This document shows, piece by piece, positions 34,018 through 42,608 of a DNA stretch of 64,000 bases. Below the pieces are notes generated by a model. The model saw only the letters and a program-made list of their open reading frames with translations. It was not told where the DNA came from and searched no databases. The number at the start of each line of letters is the position of its first letter. Position 1 is the stretch's first letter. The stretch comes from CADCWK01 sp035944555. GTDB taxonomy: Bacteria > Chloroflexota > Chloroflexia > Thermomicrobiales > UBA6265. The stretch is from the NCBI GenBank assembly GCA_035944555.1, contig DASZAY010000026.1, positions 1 to 64,000 on the forward strand, read 5' to 3'. The translations under genes and the position numbers were made by a program.

Positions 34018-35115
34018 TCATCCCAACCCCAGGACCTGTTCGCCACCGTCCCGCCGGCCGACGACCCGTCCGATCGCGACGGCTCCGGGAATCTCGTCCC
34101 GGACAGCGTCAGCGTCCTCGGGGCGGACGACGACCACGAAGCCGATGCCCATGTTGAAGGCCCGGTAGCGCTCCCGGAACGGGACATCGCCGGCCATCGT
34201 CAACCAGGTGAAGACCGGCGGAACGGGCCAGCTGGATGGATCGATCTCGGCCGCGAGCTCGTCCCCGAGGATGCGGGGGACGTTGTCGACCAGCCCTCCA
34301 CCGGTGACATGGACCATGCCGCGGATCGGGTGGTCCGGGTGCTCGGCGAGCGGCGCGACGGCCGGCCGGAAGGTGGCGTGGCCGGCGATCAGGGCGTCAC
34401 CGACCGTGACGGACTCGTCGCCGGGCAGCGGCTCGGCAAGCCGGGCGCGATCCGCCGCAGCGTCCTCCGCCGCGCCGGAAAGTCCGGCGATCCGGCGAGC
34501 GAGGCTGAAGCCGTTGGTCTGGAGGCCACCGGAGGGCAGCCCGAGCAGCACATCGCCGGGCCGCACGTCCGAGCCGTCGATCACGCGGTCCGGCGCGACC
34601 TCGCCGACGATGAATCCGGCGGCGTCGTACTCACCCGGCGCGTACATCCCCGGCATCTCGGCTGTCTCGCCGCCGATCAGTGCCATGCCGTTGGCCGCGC
34701 AGCCTTCGACGAGTCCCGCGACGAACCCGTCGAAGGCGACCTGGTCGAAGTGGCCGGTCGAGAAGTAATCGAGAAAGAACAGGGGACGGGCACCGAGGGA
34801 GAGTATGTCGTTGACGCAGTGGTTGACGAGATCCTCACCCATCCGGGCGTGGGCCTCGCCCCCCAGCAGGAAGGCCAGCTTGAGCTTGGTGCCGACCCCG
34901 TCGGCCGACGCGACCAGCAGCCGGTCCGGTCCGGACGGCAGCCGATACATCCCACCGAAATGCCCGATGTCCGCCGCGCCGGTAGCGCCGAGCATCGTCC
35001 GCGCGCGCTCGGCGATCCGCCCGACAGCGGCGCTCGTCGCGTCGATGTCTACCCCGGCATCACGGTACGTCATGCCGCCGGCGCCGTGATCCTGTCCCTG
35101 TCCTCCGCTCAACAC
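34018..35115 (-). CDS. purM: Phosphoribosylformylglycinamidine cyclo-ligase (AIR synthetase)
   Basis: About 365 residues. PurM closes the imidazole ring of AIR from FGAM with ATP, in purine synthesis. Marks: YRDAGVDIDA at the N-terminus, ASADGVGTKLKLAF near 78, HCVNDILSLGARPLFFLDYF near 105, GGETAEMPGMY near 155, GLPSGGLQTNGFSL near 200, HVTGGGLVDNVPRIL near 275 and MGIGFVVVV near 330. It is not SelD, despite selC in the window: the SelD glycine-rich Cys/Sec loop is absent. GTG at 35115 follows GGGGGA; GTG at 35127 and ATG at 35073 are alternatives. Confidence 0.96.
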   Translation of the reverse strand: MLSGGQGQDHGAGGMTYRDAGVDIDATSAAVGRIAERARTMLGATGAADIGHFGGMYRLPSGPDRLLVASADGVGTKLKLAFLLGGEAHARMGEDLVNHCVNDILSLGARPLFFLDYFSTGHFDQVAFDGFVAGLVEGCAANGMALIGGETAEMPGMYAPGEYDAAGFIVGEVAPDRVIDGSDVRPGDVLLGLPSGGLQTNGFSLARRIAGLSGAAEDAAADRARLAEPLPGDESVTVGDALIAGHATFRPAVAPLAEHPDHPIRGMVHVTGGGLVDNVPRILGDELAAEIDPSSWPVPPVFTWLTMAGDVPFRERYRAFNMGIGFVVVVRPEDADAVRDEIPGAVAIGRVVGRRDGGEQVLGLG

Positions 35116-35153
35116 ACGTTCCCCCACTACCCCGTCAGCTGATGGCCCGTCCG

Positions 35154-37040
35154 TTAATCGGTCGCGTTCGATCCACTCCGGGGCAGCTCCGGGAGCCCCT
35201 CCCCGGCCACGACCGCCCTCACCTCCGGATCGATCACGTCGTCCGTGACACCGATCCGGTGACGGAACGCACGCAGGTCGTTGCGGGTGGCGGTCATGTC
35301 GCGTTCGAACTCGCCCAGTCGCGTCGTCTCGCTGCGTACGAAGCGCGTGTAGGGCGCGATCGCCTCGGTGATCCGTCCGACTGACCGGTTCAGCTCGTAT
35401 TCGAACTGGTCGCGCATGACCGTGATCAACCGTTGCTCCAGCTCGGACGCTCGCTGGTGGAACTCCTCGCGCGCCTTGCGGCGACGGCGCGGCAGCACGA
35501 ACAGGCCGACCCCGGCCACCAGTGAGGCGGCGAGAATGCCCGTAATGTCGACGGCAACCGTGCTGGCGGCGGCCACGACGAGCGCCCCGAGCCCGACGGC
35601 CCCAGCCTCGGCGACCGCCGTCGCCGCGACGGCATTCCGCACTGATTGCGACAGCTCCGCCGCTTCCTTGCGGGCATCGAACCGGTCGATCTCTTCCCTG
35701 GCCCGCTTGCTCACCGAATCAAGCAGTGAGCGGCGGTCATAGCGGAACTGCGAGCTGATCCCGCCGACGAGTTGCTCCTCGTACTTGTCCAGCCGGCGGC
35801 GGTTGACGTAGTCCGAGACGGCTTCCCAAGTTCTCAGGTCCTGCTCGACCATCCAGTCGATCAGTTCATCGATGGTGTCGTCGATCCGGCGGGCGGTGTC
35901 GGAGACCACCTGCTGCTCGAACATGGTCCGGACCTTGTCGGTGTTGAGCAGGTCGAAGACGCGGCCGATCCGGATGGTGTCCTCGAAGAAGGCGTCGCCG
36001 CGGGTGATCATCCGGGCGATGATCGCCTCGACCCGGCTGAGGTGATATTCGAACTGGCGCCGCATGTCGTCCTGGTAGACGCCGAGCTGCCGGTCGATCG
36101 TCTCGATCGTCTGGACGTCGTCGCGCAGGACGTCCAGCCGCCGAGCACTGTCCCGCAGGTATCGCTCGGCCGTGTGCTCGGCGATTCCCAGCGGGTTAGA
36201 CAGCTTGAGCCGGATGCGGCTCTCCTGGTCCAGTTCGCGGACGACGTAATCCTCGACGGGCTCGAACCGGCTCTCGGCCCAGAGCCGGTCGCGCTCGGGC
36301 GGGTTGCGCTGGCCGAGCTGCTTGGCCTGGGACGCCTTCATCGCCGAGACGGAGAAGACGTCCGGCGCGAAGCCGACGAGCCGGGCGACGTTGTCCCGGA
36401 CGAACTTCTCGACCTCCTCCCGGGCAGCGGCGCTGGGCAGGAGATCGACCTTGTTTACGACGACGACGATCTTCTTGCCCCACTCCCGGATCCCCGCCAT
36501 GAACTGGCGTTCACTCTCGCTGAAGGGGCGGTCGGCAGACGTCACGAACAGCACCAGATCGGCGCGAGGCACGAACTGCTGGGTGAGCTTCTCGTGCTCA
36601 CGGATGATCGCGTTGGTACCGGGCGTGTCGACGACGGTGATGTCGTGGAGGAAGTCGGCCGGGAACGTCCGGTCAATCACGCCGTCGGGCAGCATCGTCT
36701 CGGACGGCTGCTCGCCGAACCGGAGCCGGTTGATCACGGCCGTCGTCGGCAGCACGCCCTCGGGCATAACCTGGACGCCGACGAGTGCGTTGATGAAGGC
36801 CGACTTGCCGGCGTTGAACTCGCCGACGATCACCAGCAGGAACAGCGCGCCGAGCTGCTCGGCAGCGCGGTCCATCTCGGCGAGATCGGCGGCGGTGGCG
36901 GGATACCCGGCGAGGATCGTCCGGGCTCGCCCGAGCAGGTCCAGTTCATCCTGGATCAGCTGATGCTGGCGGTCGCTGAGAACGGCAGTCGGCCGCTCGT
37001 CCCGCCCACGGCCCTGGAACCGGAATACGCCTCGGGCCAT
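35154..37040 (-). CDS. Bacterial dynamin-like GTPase
   Basis: A 628-residue large GTPase, likely membrane-remodelling. GTPase motifs: P-loop GEFNAGKSAFINAL (G1, about residue 73), the Thr of G2 in GVLPTTAVIN, G3 DTPGTNAI near 141, G4 NKVDLLP near 195. A long helical stalk (about 255-475) follows, then two adjacent hydrophobic segments (AGAVGLGALVVAAASTVAV and GILAASLVAGVGLFVL) that would form the membrane-inserting paddle, and a C-terminal helix. This matches DynA/BDLP-type proteins. ATG at 37040 has GGAGGGG upstream; longer readings are rejected. purM follows 38 bases downstream. Confidence 0.9.
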   Translation of the reverse strand: MARGVFRFQGRGRDERPTAVLSDRQHQLIQDELDLLGRARTILAGYPATAADLAEMDRAAEQLGALFLLVIVGEFNAGKSAFINALVGVQVMPEGVLPTTAVINRLRFGEQPSETMLPDGVIDRTFPADFLHDITVVDTPGTNAIIREHEKLTQQFVPRADLVLFVTSADRPFSESERQFMAGIREWGKKIVVVVNKVDLLPSAAAREEVEKFVRDNVARLVGFAPDVFSVSAMKASQAKQLGQRNPPERDRLWAESRFEPVEDYVVRELDQESRIRLKLSNPLGIAEHTAERYLRDSARRLDVLRDDVQTIETIDRQLGVYQDDMRRQFEYHLSRVEAIIARMITRGDAFFEDTIRIGRVFDLLNTDKVRTMFEQQVVSDTARRIDDTIDELIDWMVEQDLRTWEAVSDYVNRRRLDKYEEQLVGGISSQFRYDRRSLLDSVSKRAREEIDRFDARKEAAELSQSVRNAVAATAVAEAGAVGLGALVVAAASTVAVDITGILAASLVAGVGLFVLPRRRRKAREEFHQRASELEQRLITVMRDQFEYELNRSVGRITEAIAPYTRFVRSETTRLGEFERDMTATRNDLRAFRHRIGVTDDVIDPEVRAVVAGEGLPELPRSGSNATD

Positions 37041-37180
37041 GGGTGCGTCACCCCTCCATCCGTCCCCCGAGCGGGGACCGTCGCAAGGGAGCATGAAGCA
37101 CCGGGACACGCCCCGCAAGGCGCGACGCCCATCGGCTGGCCCGTTGGCGGGCGCCGCGCGGCGCCGCAGGTCCGTGCAGG

Positions 37181-37978
37181 TCAGCCTCCGGCAGCGCGCC
37201 GGGCCGTGGAAGCCCCGGGATCAGGGGCATCGGACTGCGTATCCGGATCGCCGTCCGATCCATCCTCCGGGCGGGTGGCAGCGTTGGCAAGCGGGGCGAC
37301 GGTTCCCTGCGCCGGGACAACAGGCCCGGCCGACGGAGTCGCCGCGTCGGCCGATGCATCCATGGACACTGACGGCTCGGCTGGGGCCGCGTCGTCGGCA
37401 TGGTCCACGTCCGGCCCCGCCGGGGACGAACGGTGATGCTGCAATGCCTGGTAGGAGTCGGTGTTCACGCCGATCGCGTAGGAATCAGAGAAGAGCGGCG
37501 CGTTACCCGATACGGTCGGTCCGGTGGATATCGTCCGGGCGTCCTCGCCGGTGGTGCTGTTTTCCGTTGGGCGGGCAGCGCCAGCTCCCGGAGTGGCGGC
37601 TGGCCACGCCGAGCGGGGTCGCTCCTCGGGACGATCCGTTGCGGTCCGGGCAGCTGGGGTCTCGCTTGAGACGGCCGGTCGACGCGATCGGCGTGGGCCC
37701 GTCTCGGCAGTGAAGGGTGCCTTCTCCCATCCCTGCGTCAGGGCAGCGTCACGGGTGATCCCCAGCGTGACGACCGCGCCTTCGACCCGGCGAACGGCCC
37801 GTAGTGGCACGTAGTAGTCGACCGGCATGAAGAAGCCGCGCTCGACGATGAGGTAATCGCGGTACGAGCCGGCGACCTGGCCGAAGCGCGCGTTGTCCTG
37901 GCCGTAGACGGTCGCGCCGAGGGGGATGGTCGCGGGCTGGGTGGTGTGGGAATCGGATTGCGGGGCGGGCTGGGTCAT
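37181..37978 (-). CDS. PRC-barrel-like protein with long disordered tail
   Basis: A 265-residue protein. Residues 15-90 form a small beta domain of PRC-barrel/DUF2171 type (GATVYGQDNARFGQVAGSY, then FFMPVDYYVPLRAVRRVEG and LGITRDAALTQGW). The remaining 170 residues are disordered, rich in Ala, Pro, Thr, Asp and Ser. No signal or membrane segment, so cytoplasmic or surface-associated by partner. The ATG at 37978 is preceded by AAGGACC. It is divergent from the PadR gene at 38164, which may control it. Such PRC proteins are often stress-linked; the function here is unknown. Confidence 0.75.
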   Translation of the reverse strand: MTQPAPQSDSHTTQPATIPLGATVYGQDNARFGQVAGSYRDYLIVERGFFMPVDYYVPLRAVRRVEGAVVTLGITRDAALTQGWEKAPFTAETGPRRSRRPAVSSETPAARTATDRPEERPRSAWPAATPGAGAARPTENSTTGEDARTISTGPTVSGNAPLFSDSYAIGVNTDSYQALQHHRSSPAGPDVDHADDAAPAEPSVSMDASADAATPSAGPVVPAQGTVAPLANAATRPEDGSDGDPDTQSDAPDPGASTARRAAGG

Positions 37979-38102
37979 GGTGAGGTCCTTCCGGAACACA
38001 CGTGATCGTGACGGAACCGGGGCCAAAGAGGGGGCCGGTCCGGGGAAGCTGGCCGGGGCCTGGCGGGAAAGCAGTGAGGACGGACACCCGGGACGATACA
38101 CT

Positions 38103-38130
38103 CTGCCACAGGAACACCCCCGCGTGGCAG
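38103..38130 (+). promoter_or_regulatory. Inverted repeat before padR-type gene
   Basis: CTGCCAC (38103-38109) and GTGGCAG (38124-38130), spacer 14 bases, lie 33 bases before the PadR start and in the divergent promoter region shared with the PRC-barrel gene. It could be an operator for self-control; spacing is larger than in classic PadR sites. Confidence 0.4.
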
Positions 38131-38163
38131 GCATTGTTTGGCCGTTCGAGAGAGAGCAGGAGC

Positions 38164-38739
38164 ATGGCCCGCAACGGTACACCGACCCGTCCCCGTCCCG
38201 GCCGCGCGACGATGGCCGCCGAGCACGCCGTGCTGGCGCTGCTGGAGGTGGCCGGCGGTACGGGACATGGCTACGACCTGGCGCGGCAGTTCGGAGCGGG
38301 CGGAGCGCTGGGCGATGTGCTCCGGCTCGAGACGAGCATGCTCTACCACCACCTCAAGAAGCTGGAGCGCAACGGGTGGGCGACGACGACCACCGAGCCA
38401 CAGGGCAACCGTCCGCCCCGCCAGGTCCACACGCTGACCGACGCCGGCCGGGACGAACTGAAGCGCTGGCTCGCCGAGCCTGTCGAGCGGACCCGTGAAC
38501 TCCGGCTGGACTTCCTGCTCAAGCTCTACTTCGCCCGCCGCCTCCACCCGGAGAACGTCGCCAGCCTGATCGATCGCCAGCGCACCATCCTCGCTGACGC
38601 CCTCGGCCGGCTGGACGCCCAGGCGGCCGACGTTCCTGAAGGCGAGGATGCCGACTTCGCCCGCGACGTCCTCGCCCTCCGGCAGCGGCAGACGCAGGCA
38701 GCCCTGAACTGGCTGGACGGGCTCTCTATCAACCGATAA
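38164..38739 (+). CDS. PadR-family transcriptional regulator
   Basis: A 191-residue winged-helix repressor. The N-terminal HTH region has AEHAVLALLEVAGGTGHGYDLARQF and SMLYHHLKKLERNGWATTTT, with the recognition helix at about residues 57-70. The wing is followed by LTDAGRDELKRWLAEP. A C-terminal four-helix part (about 105-191) would mediate dimerisation as in the larger (AphA/PadR subfamily) members. The ATG at 38164 follows GCAGGAGC closely. The ligand and target are unknown; the divergent PRC-barrel gene is the obvious candidate target. Confidence 0.9.
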   Translation: MARNGTPTRPRPGRATMAAEHAVLALLEVAGGTGHGYDLARQFGAGGALGDVLRLETSMLYHHLKKLERNGWATTTTEPQGNRPPRQVHTLTDAGRDELKRWLAEPVERTRELRLDFLLKLYFARRLHPENVASLIDRQRTILADALGRLDAQAADVPEGEDADFARDVLALRQRQTQAALNWLDGLSINR

Positions 38740-38821
38740 GGACAGCGGTTCCTGGCAGATCACCCCTGTCCAGGCAGGCTTCGCTAGGCGCACCGTGATT
38801 GAAGTTACTACGGGTTCCGCC

Positions 38822-39212
38822 GTGGTCACGACATAGTCCGTAATCATTGGCATCGTCAGCAACCACTCAGGGATGCTGAACGTCGCTCGGCCACCCTGCT
38901 GGGTCCACTGTGGCACGCATCTCCGCCGCAAACCTGCTCGAGGTCTGCATCGTCGCGGTCGGTCTCGCGGACCCGGATGCCGGAGCGAAGGTCGAGCGCC
39001 TGCTGGACCATGGCCCCATCACGGTCGAGCCCAAGACTGCTTCGCCTGCGGAGTAGACGCGATCAGCCCATCGCCGGTTCGGTCGCGGCAGCCACCCGGC
39101 GAAACTGAACGTCGGCGACTGCTCCGCCTGTGCCCTGGTCAAGGCGACCGGCGGACTACTCCTGTTCATTGGCAATGACTTCAGCCGGACTGACGTCATC
39201 GTCGCCGGACAT
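38822..39212 (+). pseudogene. Decayed VapC-type PIN-domain toxin
   Basis: Read in pieces, this stretch spells a VapC toxin. At 38822-38881 one frame gives VVTT, a stop, then SVIIGIVSN (the PIN-domain N-terminus, where VDTS is expected). After a frame change, 38910-39053 gives ARISAANLLEVCIVAVGLAD and HGPITVEP. A TAG at 39054 breaks the frame, which then continues with HRRFGRGSHPAKLNVGDCSA, ALVKATG, LLLFIGNDFSRTDV to about 39212. The spacing between these blocks equals that of intact VapC (27 residues between the first two, 15 between EP and FGRG). Two stops and a frameshift make it dead. No vapB is seen. It is a relic of a toxin-antitoxin pair. Confidence 0.75.
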
Positions 39213-39228
39213 GACGTAGCAGAAACCG

Positions 39229-39262
39229 AACGCCGGCTGGTCAGCGCTGACCAGCCGGCGTT
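39229..39262. terminator. Perfect palindrome terminator
   Basis: A 34-base perfect palindrome (17-bp arms beginning AACGCCGGCTGG) lies 24 bases after the stop of the minus-strand SDR gene. It would form a strong hairpin in either direction. Confidence 0.8.
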
Positions 39263-39285
39263 TGGATCGACGGGTTGTCGAGGCG

Positions 39286-40074
39286 TCAGACGCTGCGGAT
39301 GGTGCCGCCGTCGACAGCCAGCGACTGGCCGGTAATGAACGAGGCGGCCGGCGAGGCCATGAACACGACGGCGTTGGCGAACTCGTGCGGCTCACCGACG
39401 CGGCCCATCGGGATCGCCTTGCCATCCTCGATGATGATCTCGTCGACGCTCTTCCCGGACTCCTTGGACCGCTTCTCGGCCAGCCCGATGATTCGGTCGG
39501 TCCGGGTGCTGCCCGGCAGGACGTTGTTGAACCGGACGCCCTTGCCCGCGTAGTCCAGCGCCAGCGACTTCATCAGCCCCGAGACCGCCGACCGGGCCGT
39601 ATTCGACAGGATCAGGTGCGGGATCGGCTGCTTGATCGACGTCGAGACGATCGCGGTCACGCTGCCCTGGCTCTGCTCCAGGTGCGGCAGGGCGGCGCGG
39701 ATCAGCCGCAGCGTGCTCATCAGGATCAGGTTGATCGCCTTCTCCCACGGCTCGTCCTCGGGGAAGTCCGGGAAGCGGCCCGGGGGCGGCCCGCCGCTGT
39801 TCGGCACGAGGCAATCCAGCCGGCCCCGCTGCGCGATCGTCTCGTCGACCAGCCGGGCGATGTCGTCCGAACTCGTCATGTCCCCCGCGATCGCCAGCAC
39901 GTCGCCGCCCGTCTCATCGCGCAGCTCCTGGGCAGTCCGGTCCAGCGACGCCTGGTTGCGGCCGTTGATCGTGACCAGTGCGCCTTCCAGCAGGAACTGT
40001 CGCGCCGTCGCCCGGCCCAGCCCCTTGCTCGACGCCGCGACGATGGCCACCTTGCCTGTCAATCCGAGATCCAT
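39286..40074 (-). CDS. SDR-family oxidoreductase, atypical active site
   Basis: A 262-residue Rossmann-fold protein of the short-chain dehydrogenase family. The cofactor loop is AASSKGLGRATA at residues 13-24 and the mid motif PNSGGPPPG near 90 replaces the usual NNAG. The catalytic YxxxK is missing: after STSIKQPIPHLILS comes NTARSAVSGLMKSLA, with no Tyr in the right place. The end (FMASPAASFITGQSLAVDGG) is typical. Related proteins annotated as 3-oxoacyl-reductase-like share this change; the reaction is therefore uncertain. GAGAGGG lies upstream of the ATG. Confidence 0.88.
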   Translation of the reverse strand: MDLGLTGKVAIVAASSKGLGRATARQFLLEGALVTINGRNQASLDRTAQELRDETGGDVLAIAGDMTSSDDIARLVDETIAQRGRLDCLVPNSGGPPPGRFPDFPEDEPWEKAINLILMSTLRLIRAALPHLEQSQGSVTAIVSTSIKQPIPHLILSNTARSAVSGLMKSLALDYAGKGVRFNNVLPGSTRTDRIIGLAEKRSKESGKSVDEIIIEDGKAIPMGRVGEPHEFANAVVFMASPAASFITGQSLAVDGGTIRSV

Positions 40075-40166
40075 CCGACCCTACCCTCTCGCGCATCCAT
40101 ATCCGGCACCATCCGCGTCGCATGGCGCTCCATCGGGACAGCCGACATTGTAGCGACCGGCAGGGG

Positions 40167-41108
40167 TCAGGACGGACGAGCTCTCGGCGGCGCACCGAGC
40201 CGCTCCGCAACACCACGTCCGGAGAACGCGTCGGCCAGCAGGGCGACGAACCGCTCACCGGTTGCCTCGTCCGGCCAGTGATCGGGATTGACCTCCGTCA
40301 CGGTCAGTGCCCGGAACGCCGGCAGCGCACAGGCCGCTGTCAGCAGCCGGGCCAGCCCGTCGGCGTCCAGTCCCGGTCGCCGATAAGTCCCCTCGGCGAC
40401 CGGAAAATCGGTGTACTGGAGCACATCCACGTCGAGGTGCACCGCGATCCGGTCGAAGCCCGCGGCCCAGGCAACCATCCGGTCGATCACGGCGTCCGCC
40501 TCGGCGACCACGTCGCCAAGCGGAATGACGGCCAGCCCGAGGCGATCGACTGCGGCCTGCTCGGGAGCGGAGATATTGGACGGCGCGACGAACAGGATAT
40601 CCGCCGGCGCGATCAGCGGACGGCGGGGACCGATCTCGGCCAGGGCGTCCTCGGCCCCATCGAGGTCGAGCAGATGAGCGACGCCCATCCAGTCCAGCGG
40701 GCCGTCGCCAGTCGCGGGAACGTTCAGGTCAACGTCGCCATCAAAATAGATCAGTCCGACGCGCTCGCCGGACCGCGCAAGGCCCGCAACGGTCCCGACC
40801 CCGACCGTGCAGTCGCCCCCCAGAACGAGCACGGTCCCGTGTGCGTCGGCCCCCCGCGCCGTCTCGACGAGGTCTGCGACCCCGGTCGCCACGCGGACGA
40901 CCACATCGAGGTTGGCGGTCGCCGGTCGGTCCGGATCCGGACGCCAACGGAACCCAGGCAAGTCGCCGTGGTCCGTCAGATCAATCGCTCGCGATCGCAT
41001 GGCAGAGGACAGCCCGGCGCGCCGAAGGGCGGCCGGCGCCTGTTCCTGCCCGGGCGCGTAGGACCCGGCGCTGGACGGCGCTCCGATCAGGTGAACTGAC
41101 CGCAGCAT
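40167..41108 (-). CDS. Arginase/agmatinase-fold ureohydrolase, divergent metal site
   Basis: A 313-residue protein of the ureohydrolase fold. Marks: HLIGAPSSAGSYAPGQEQAP at the N-terminus, LVLGGDCTVGVGTVAGLA near 97 (usual GGDH), IYFDGDVDLNVP near 122 (usual DAHxD), HLDVDVLQ near 222 (the DxD pair is kept) and LTVTEVNP near 265 with the Glu. So two of the metal-binding His positions are Cys and Asp. The same variant pattern occurs in a group of actinobacterial and chloroflexal proteins of unknown substrate. The ATG at 41108 has GAGGAA 7 bases upstream; a GTG two codons earlier overlaps the BrkB stop as GTGA, showing tight coupling. Confidence 0.85.
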   Translation of the reverse strand: MLRSVHLIGAPSSAGSYAPGQEQAPAALRRAGLSSAMRSRAIDLTDHGDLPGFRWRPDPDRPATANLDVVVRVATGVADLVETARGADAHGTVLVLGGDCTVGVGTVAGLARSGERVGLIYFDGDVDLNVPATGDGPLDWMGVAHLLDLDGAEDALAEIGPRRPLIAPADILFVAPSNISAPEQAAVDRLGLAVIPLGDVVAEADAVIDRMVAWAAGFDRIAVHLDVDVLQYTDFPVAEGTYRRPGLDADGLARLLTAACALPAFRALTVTEVNPDHWPDEATGERFVALLADAFSGRGVAERLGAPPRARPS

Positions 41109-41110
41109 CG

Positions 41111-42364
41111 TCACTTCCTCGAGCGTGGTCGCCAGCCCCTTGGGCTCGTTGGAGCGGCCGGAGCCCTGACCGAGTCGGACGGCAACGGCGGCGGCTCGGC
41201 CAGCGGCGTCCGCTGGATCGGGACATCGTGGGCCCGGCTACCGGGCTCGAGGTGGGTGATTGTCACTGACCGGTGCAGGCGGCGGCGCTCCTCGGCCCGG
41301 GCGTTCAGCCAGGCACCGATCAGGAGGACGTGGGCCAGCAGGTACGCCCACGTCACCAGGATCGAGACGAAGACGAAGGCCGCCCCGTAGGACGACGACG
41401 ATGGCAACGCCTGGTAGACCCGGACGTAGATCGGGAAGACCTGCATCAGCAGGACCAGCCCGACCGCCGCGACCAGTGCCCCCGGCACGACGTCGCGGAA
41501 CCGCTGCCGCACGGCCGGCAGGTACCGGTAGGCGATGACGAAGAGCAGGAACGCGAAGACCAGGGAAATGGCGTAGCTCAGGATCTGATAGGCGACCTGG
41601 AACAGGAACAGGTCCTCAACATCTTCGAAGTAATCGTTGACTTCCCGGTTGATGAGCAGGGTCGGGAGCGTCGCAGCCAGGACCACGATCATCAGCAGCA
41701 GGCTGAACGCGATGATCACGAAGACGGCGCGAATCCGGCTGCGGACGAACGGCGAGCCGCGGACCTCATAGAGCGAGTTGATCGCCCGGGTAACCGTCGC
41801 GACGAATGATGAGCCGATCCAGGCGAATCCCACCAGGCTCAGCAGACTGAACCAGCCCACGTTGTCACGCGTGGCTGAGGCGTCCATCAGCGCATCACGG
41901 GCGCCCTGGGAGGGAAAGACCGAGATCACCGCCCGGCGGAACTCCCGGAACAACCCTTCGTCCTGGAGCAGCAGACCGACGATGGCGACGACCAGCAGGA
42001 ACATCGGGACGACCGCGATCAGCCCATTGAAGGCGACCATCGCAGCGAGGTCATTGTTCCGGATCGAGAAGTAGCGTCGGAAGGCGTGCGCGTGGCGCTT
42101 GGTGCTGTGCCAGACATAGGCCCAGCCGGTACGCTCGACGTGCGGCTGGTCAACGGCCGGGATCGCAGGGGTGACGGACAGCGGCGGACGTCCGACTGAT
42201 GATCCCGCGGGGTGCGCGTCAGTGGCCCCCGCGGCGGACTGTTGCTCCTGCGCGACCCGCAAGGGACGCTGTGTCCAGGGCGTGTTCAGCCGGAGCACCC
42301 GACCTCGCGGACGCTCACCGACCTCGTCAGGTTGACCGGTCTCGTTGAGCATCTGCCGAACCAT
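41111..42364 (-). CDS. YihY/BrkB-family inner membrane protein
   Basis: A 417-residue protein with a disordered N-terminus of about 85 residues, then six membrane segments: AFNGLIAVVPMFLLVVAIVG, WFSLLSLVGFAWIGSSFVAT, AVFVIIAFSLLLMIVVLAAT, LSYAISLVFAFLLFVIAYRY, VPGALVAAVGLVLLMQVFP and FVFVSILVTWAYLLAHVLLI. The order and the loop YRYLPAVRQRFRDVVPGAL are typical of BrkB-like proteins (formerly called ribonuclease BN). Function unknown in detail. GGAGGTAGTCC precedes the ATG. Confidence 0.92.
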   Translation of the reverse strand: MVRQMLNETGQPDEVGERPRGRVLRLNTPWTQRPLRVAQEQQSAAGATDAHPAGSSVGRPPLSVTPAIPAVDQPHVERTGWAYVWHSTKRHAHAFRRYFSIRNNDLAAMVAFNGLIAVVPMFLLVVAIVGLLLQDEGLFREFRRAVISVFPSQGARDALMDASATRDNVGWFSLLSLVGFAWIGSSFVATVTRAINSLYEVRGSPFVRSRIRAVFVIIAFSLLLMIVVLAATLPTLLINREVNDYFEDVEDLFLFQVAYQILSYAISLVFAFLLFVIAYRYLPAVRQRFRDVVPGALVAAVGLVLLMQVFPIYVRVYQALPSSSSYGAAFVFVSILVTWAYLLAHVLLIGAWLNARAEERRRLHRSVTITHLEPGSRAHDVPIQRTPLAEPPPLPSDSVRAPAAPTSPRGWRPRSRK

Positions 42365-42608
42365 GGACTACCTCCGGCTGCGCCGTCGTCGGACCGCCAG
42401 CGAGACAACCATACCCCATGTCAAGGGGGATACTGGCGACGTTCCAGGTCGGGCGGCCGGGCGATGTGCATTCGCAGTCAGACGGCTTGCGACCACAGGG
42501 AATCATCCTTGCGGGCCGCCGGGTACGCTGCCCACAGTTCGGGTGCCGGCATTCCACGTCGTGGTCCCTGTTCATCGCCGTGCGATCGCATCGTCCCGAG
42601 GAGGTCCC

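Noticed and set aside
34018..35115. selD, suggested by selC in the same window
   Set aside because: All motifs are those of PurM (YRDAGVDIDA, GGETAEMPGMY) and the SelD Cys/Sec glycine loop is missing.
38867..39199. Minus-strand open frame of 110 codons
   Set aside because: It is antisense to the VapC relic and matches no family.
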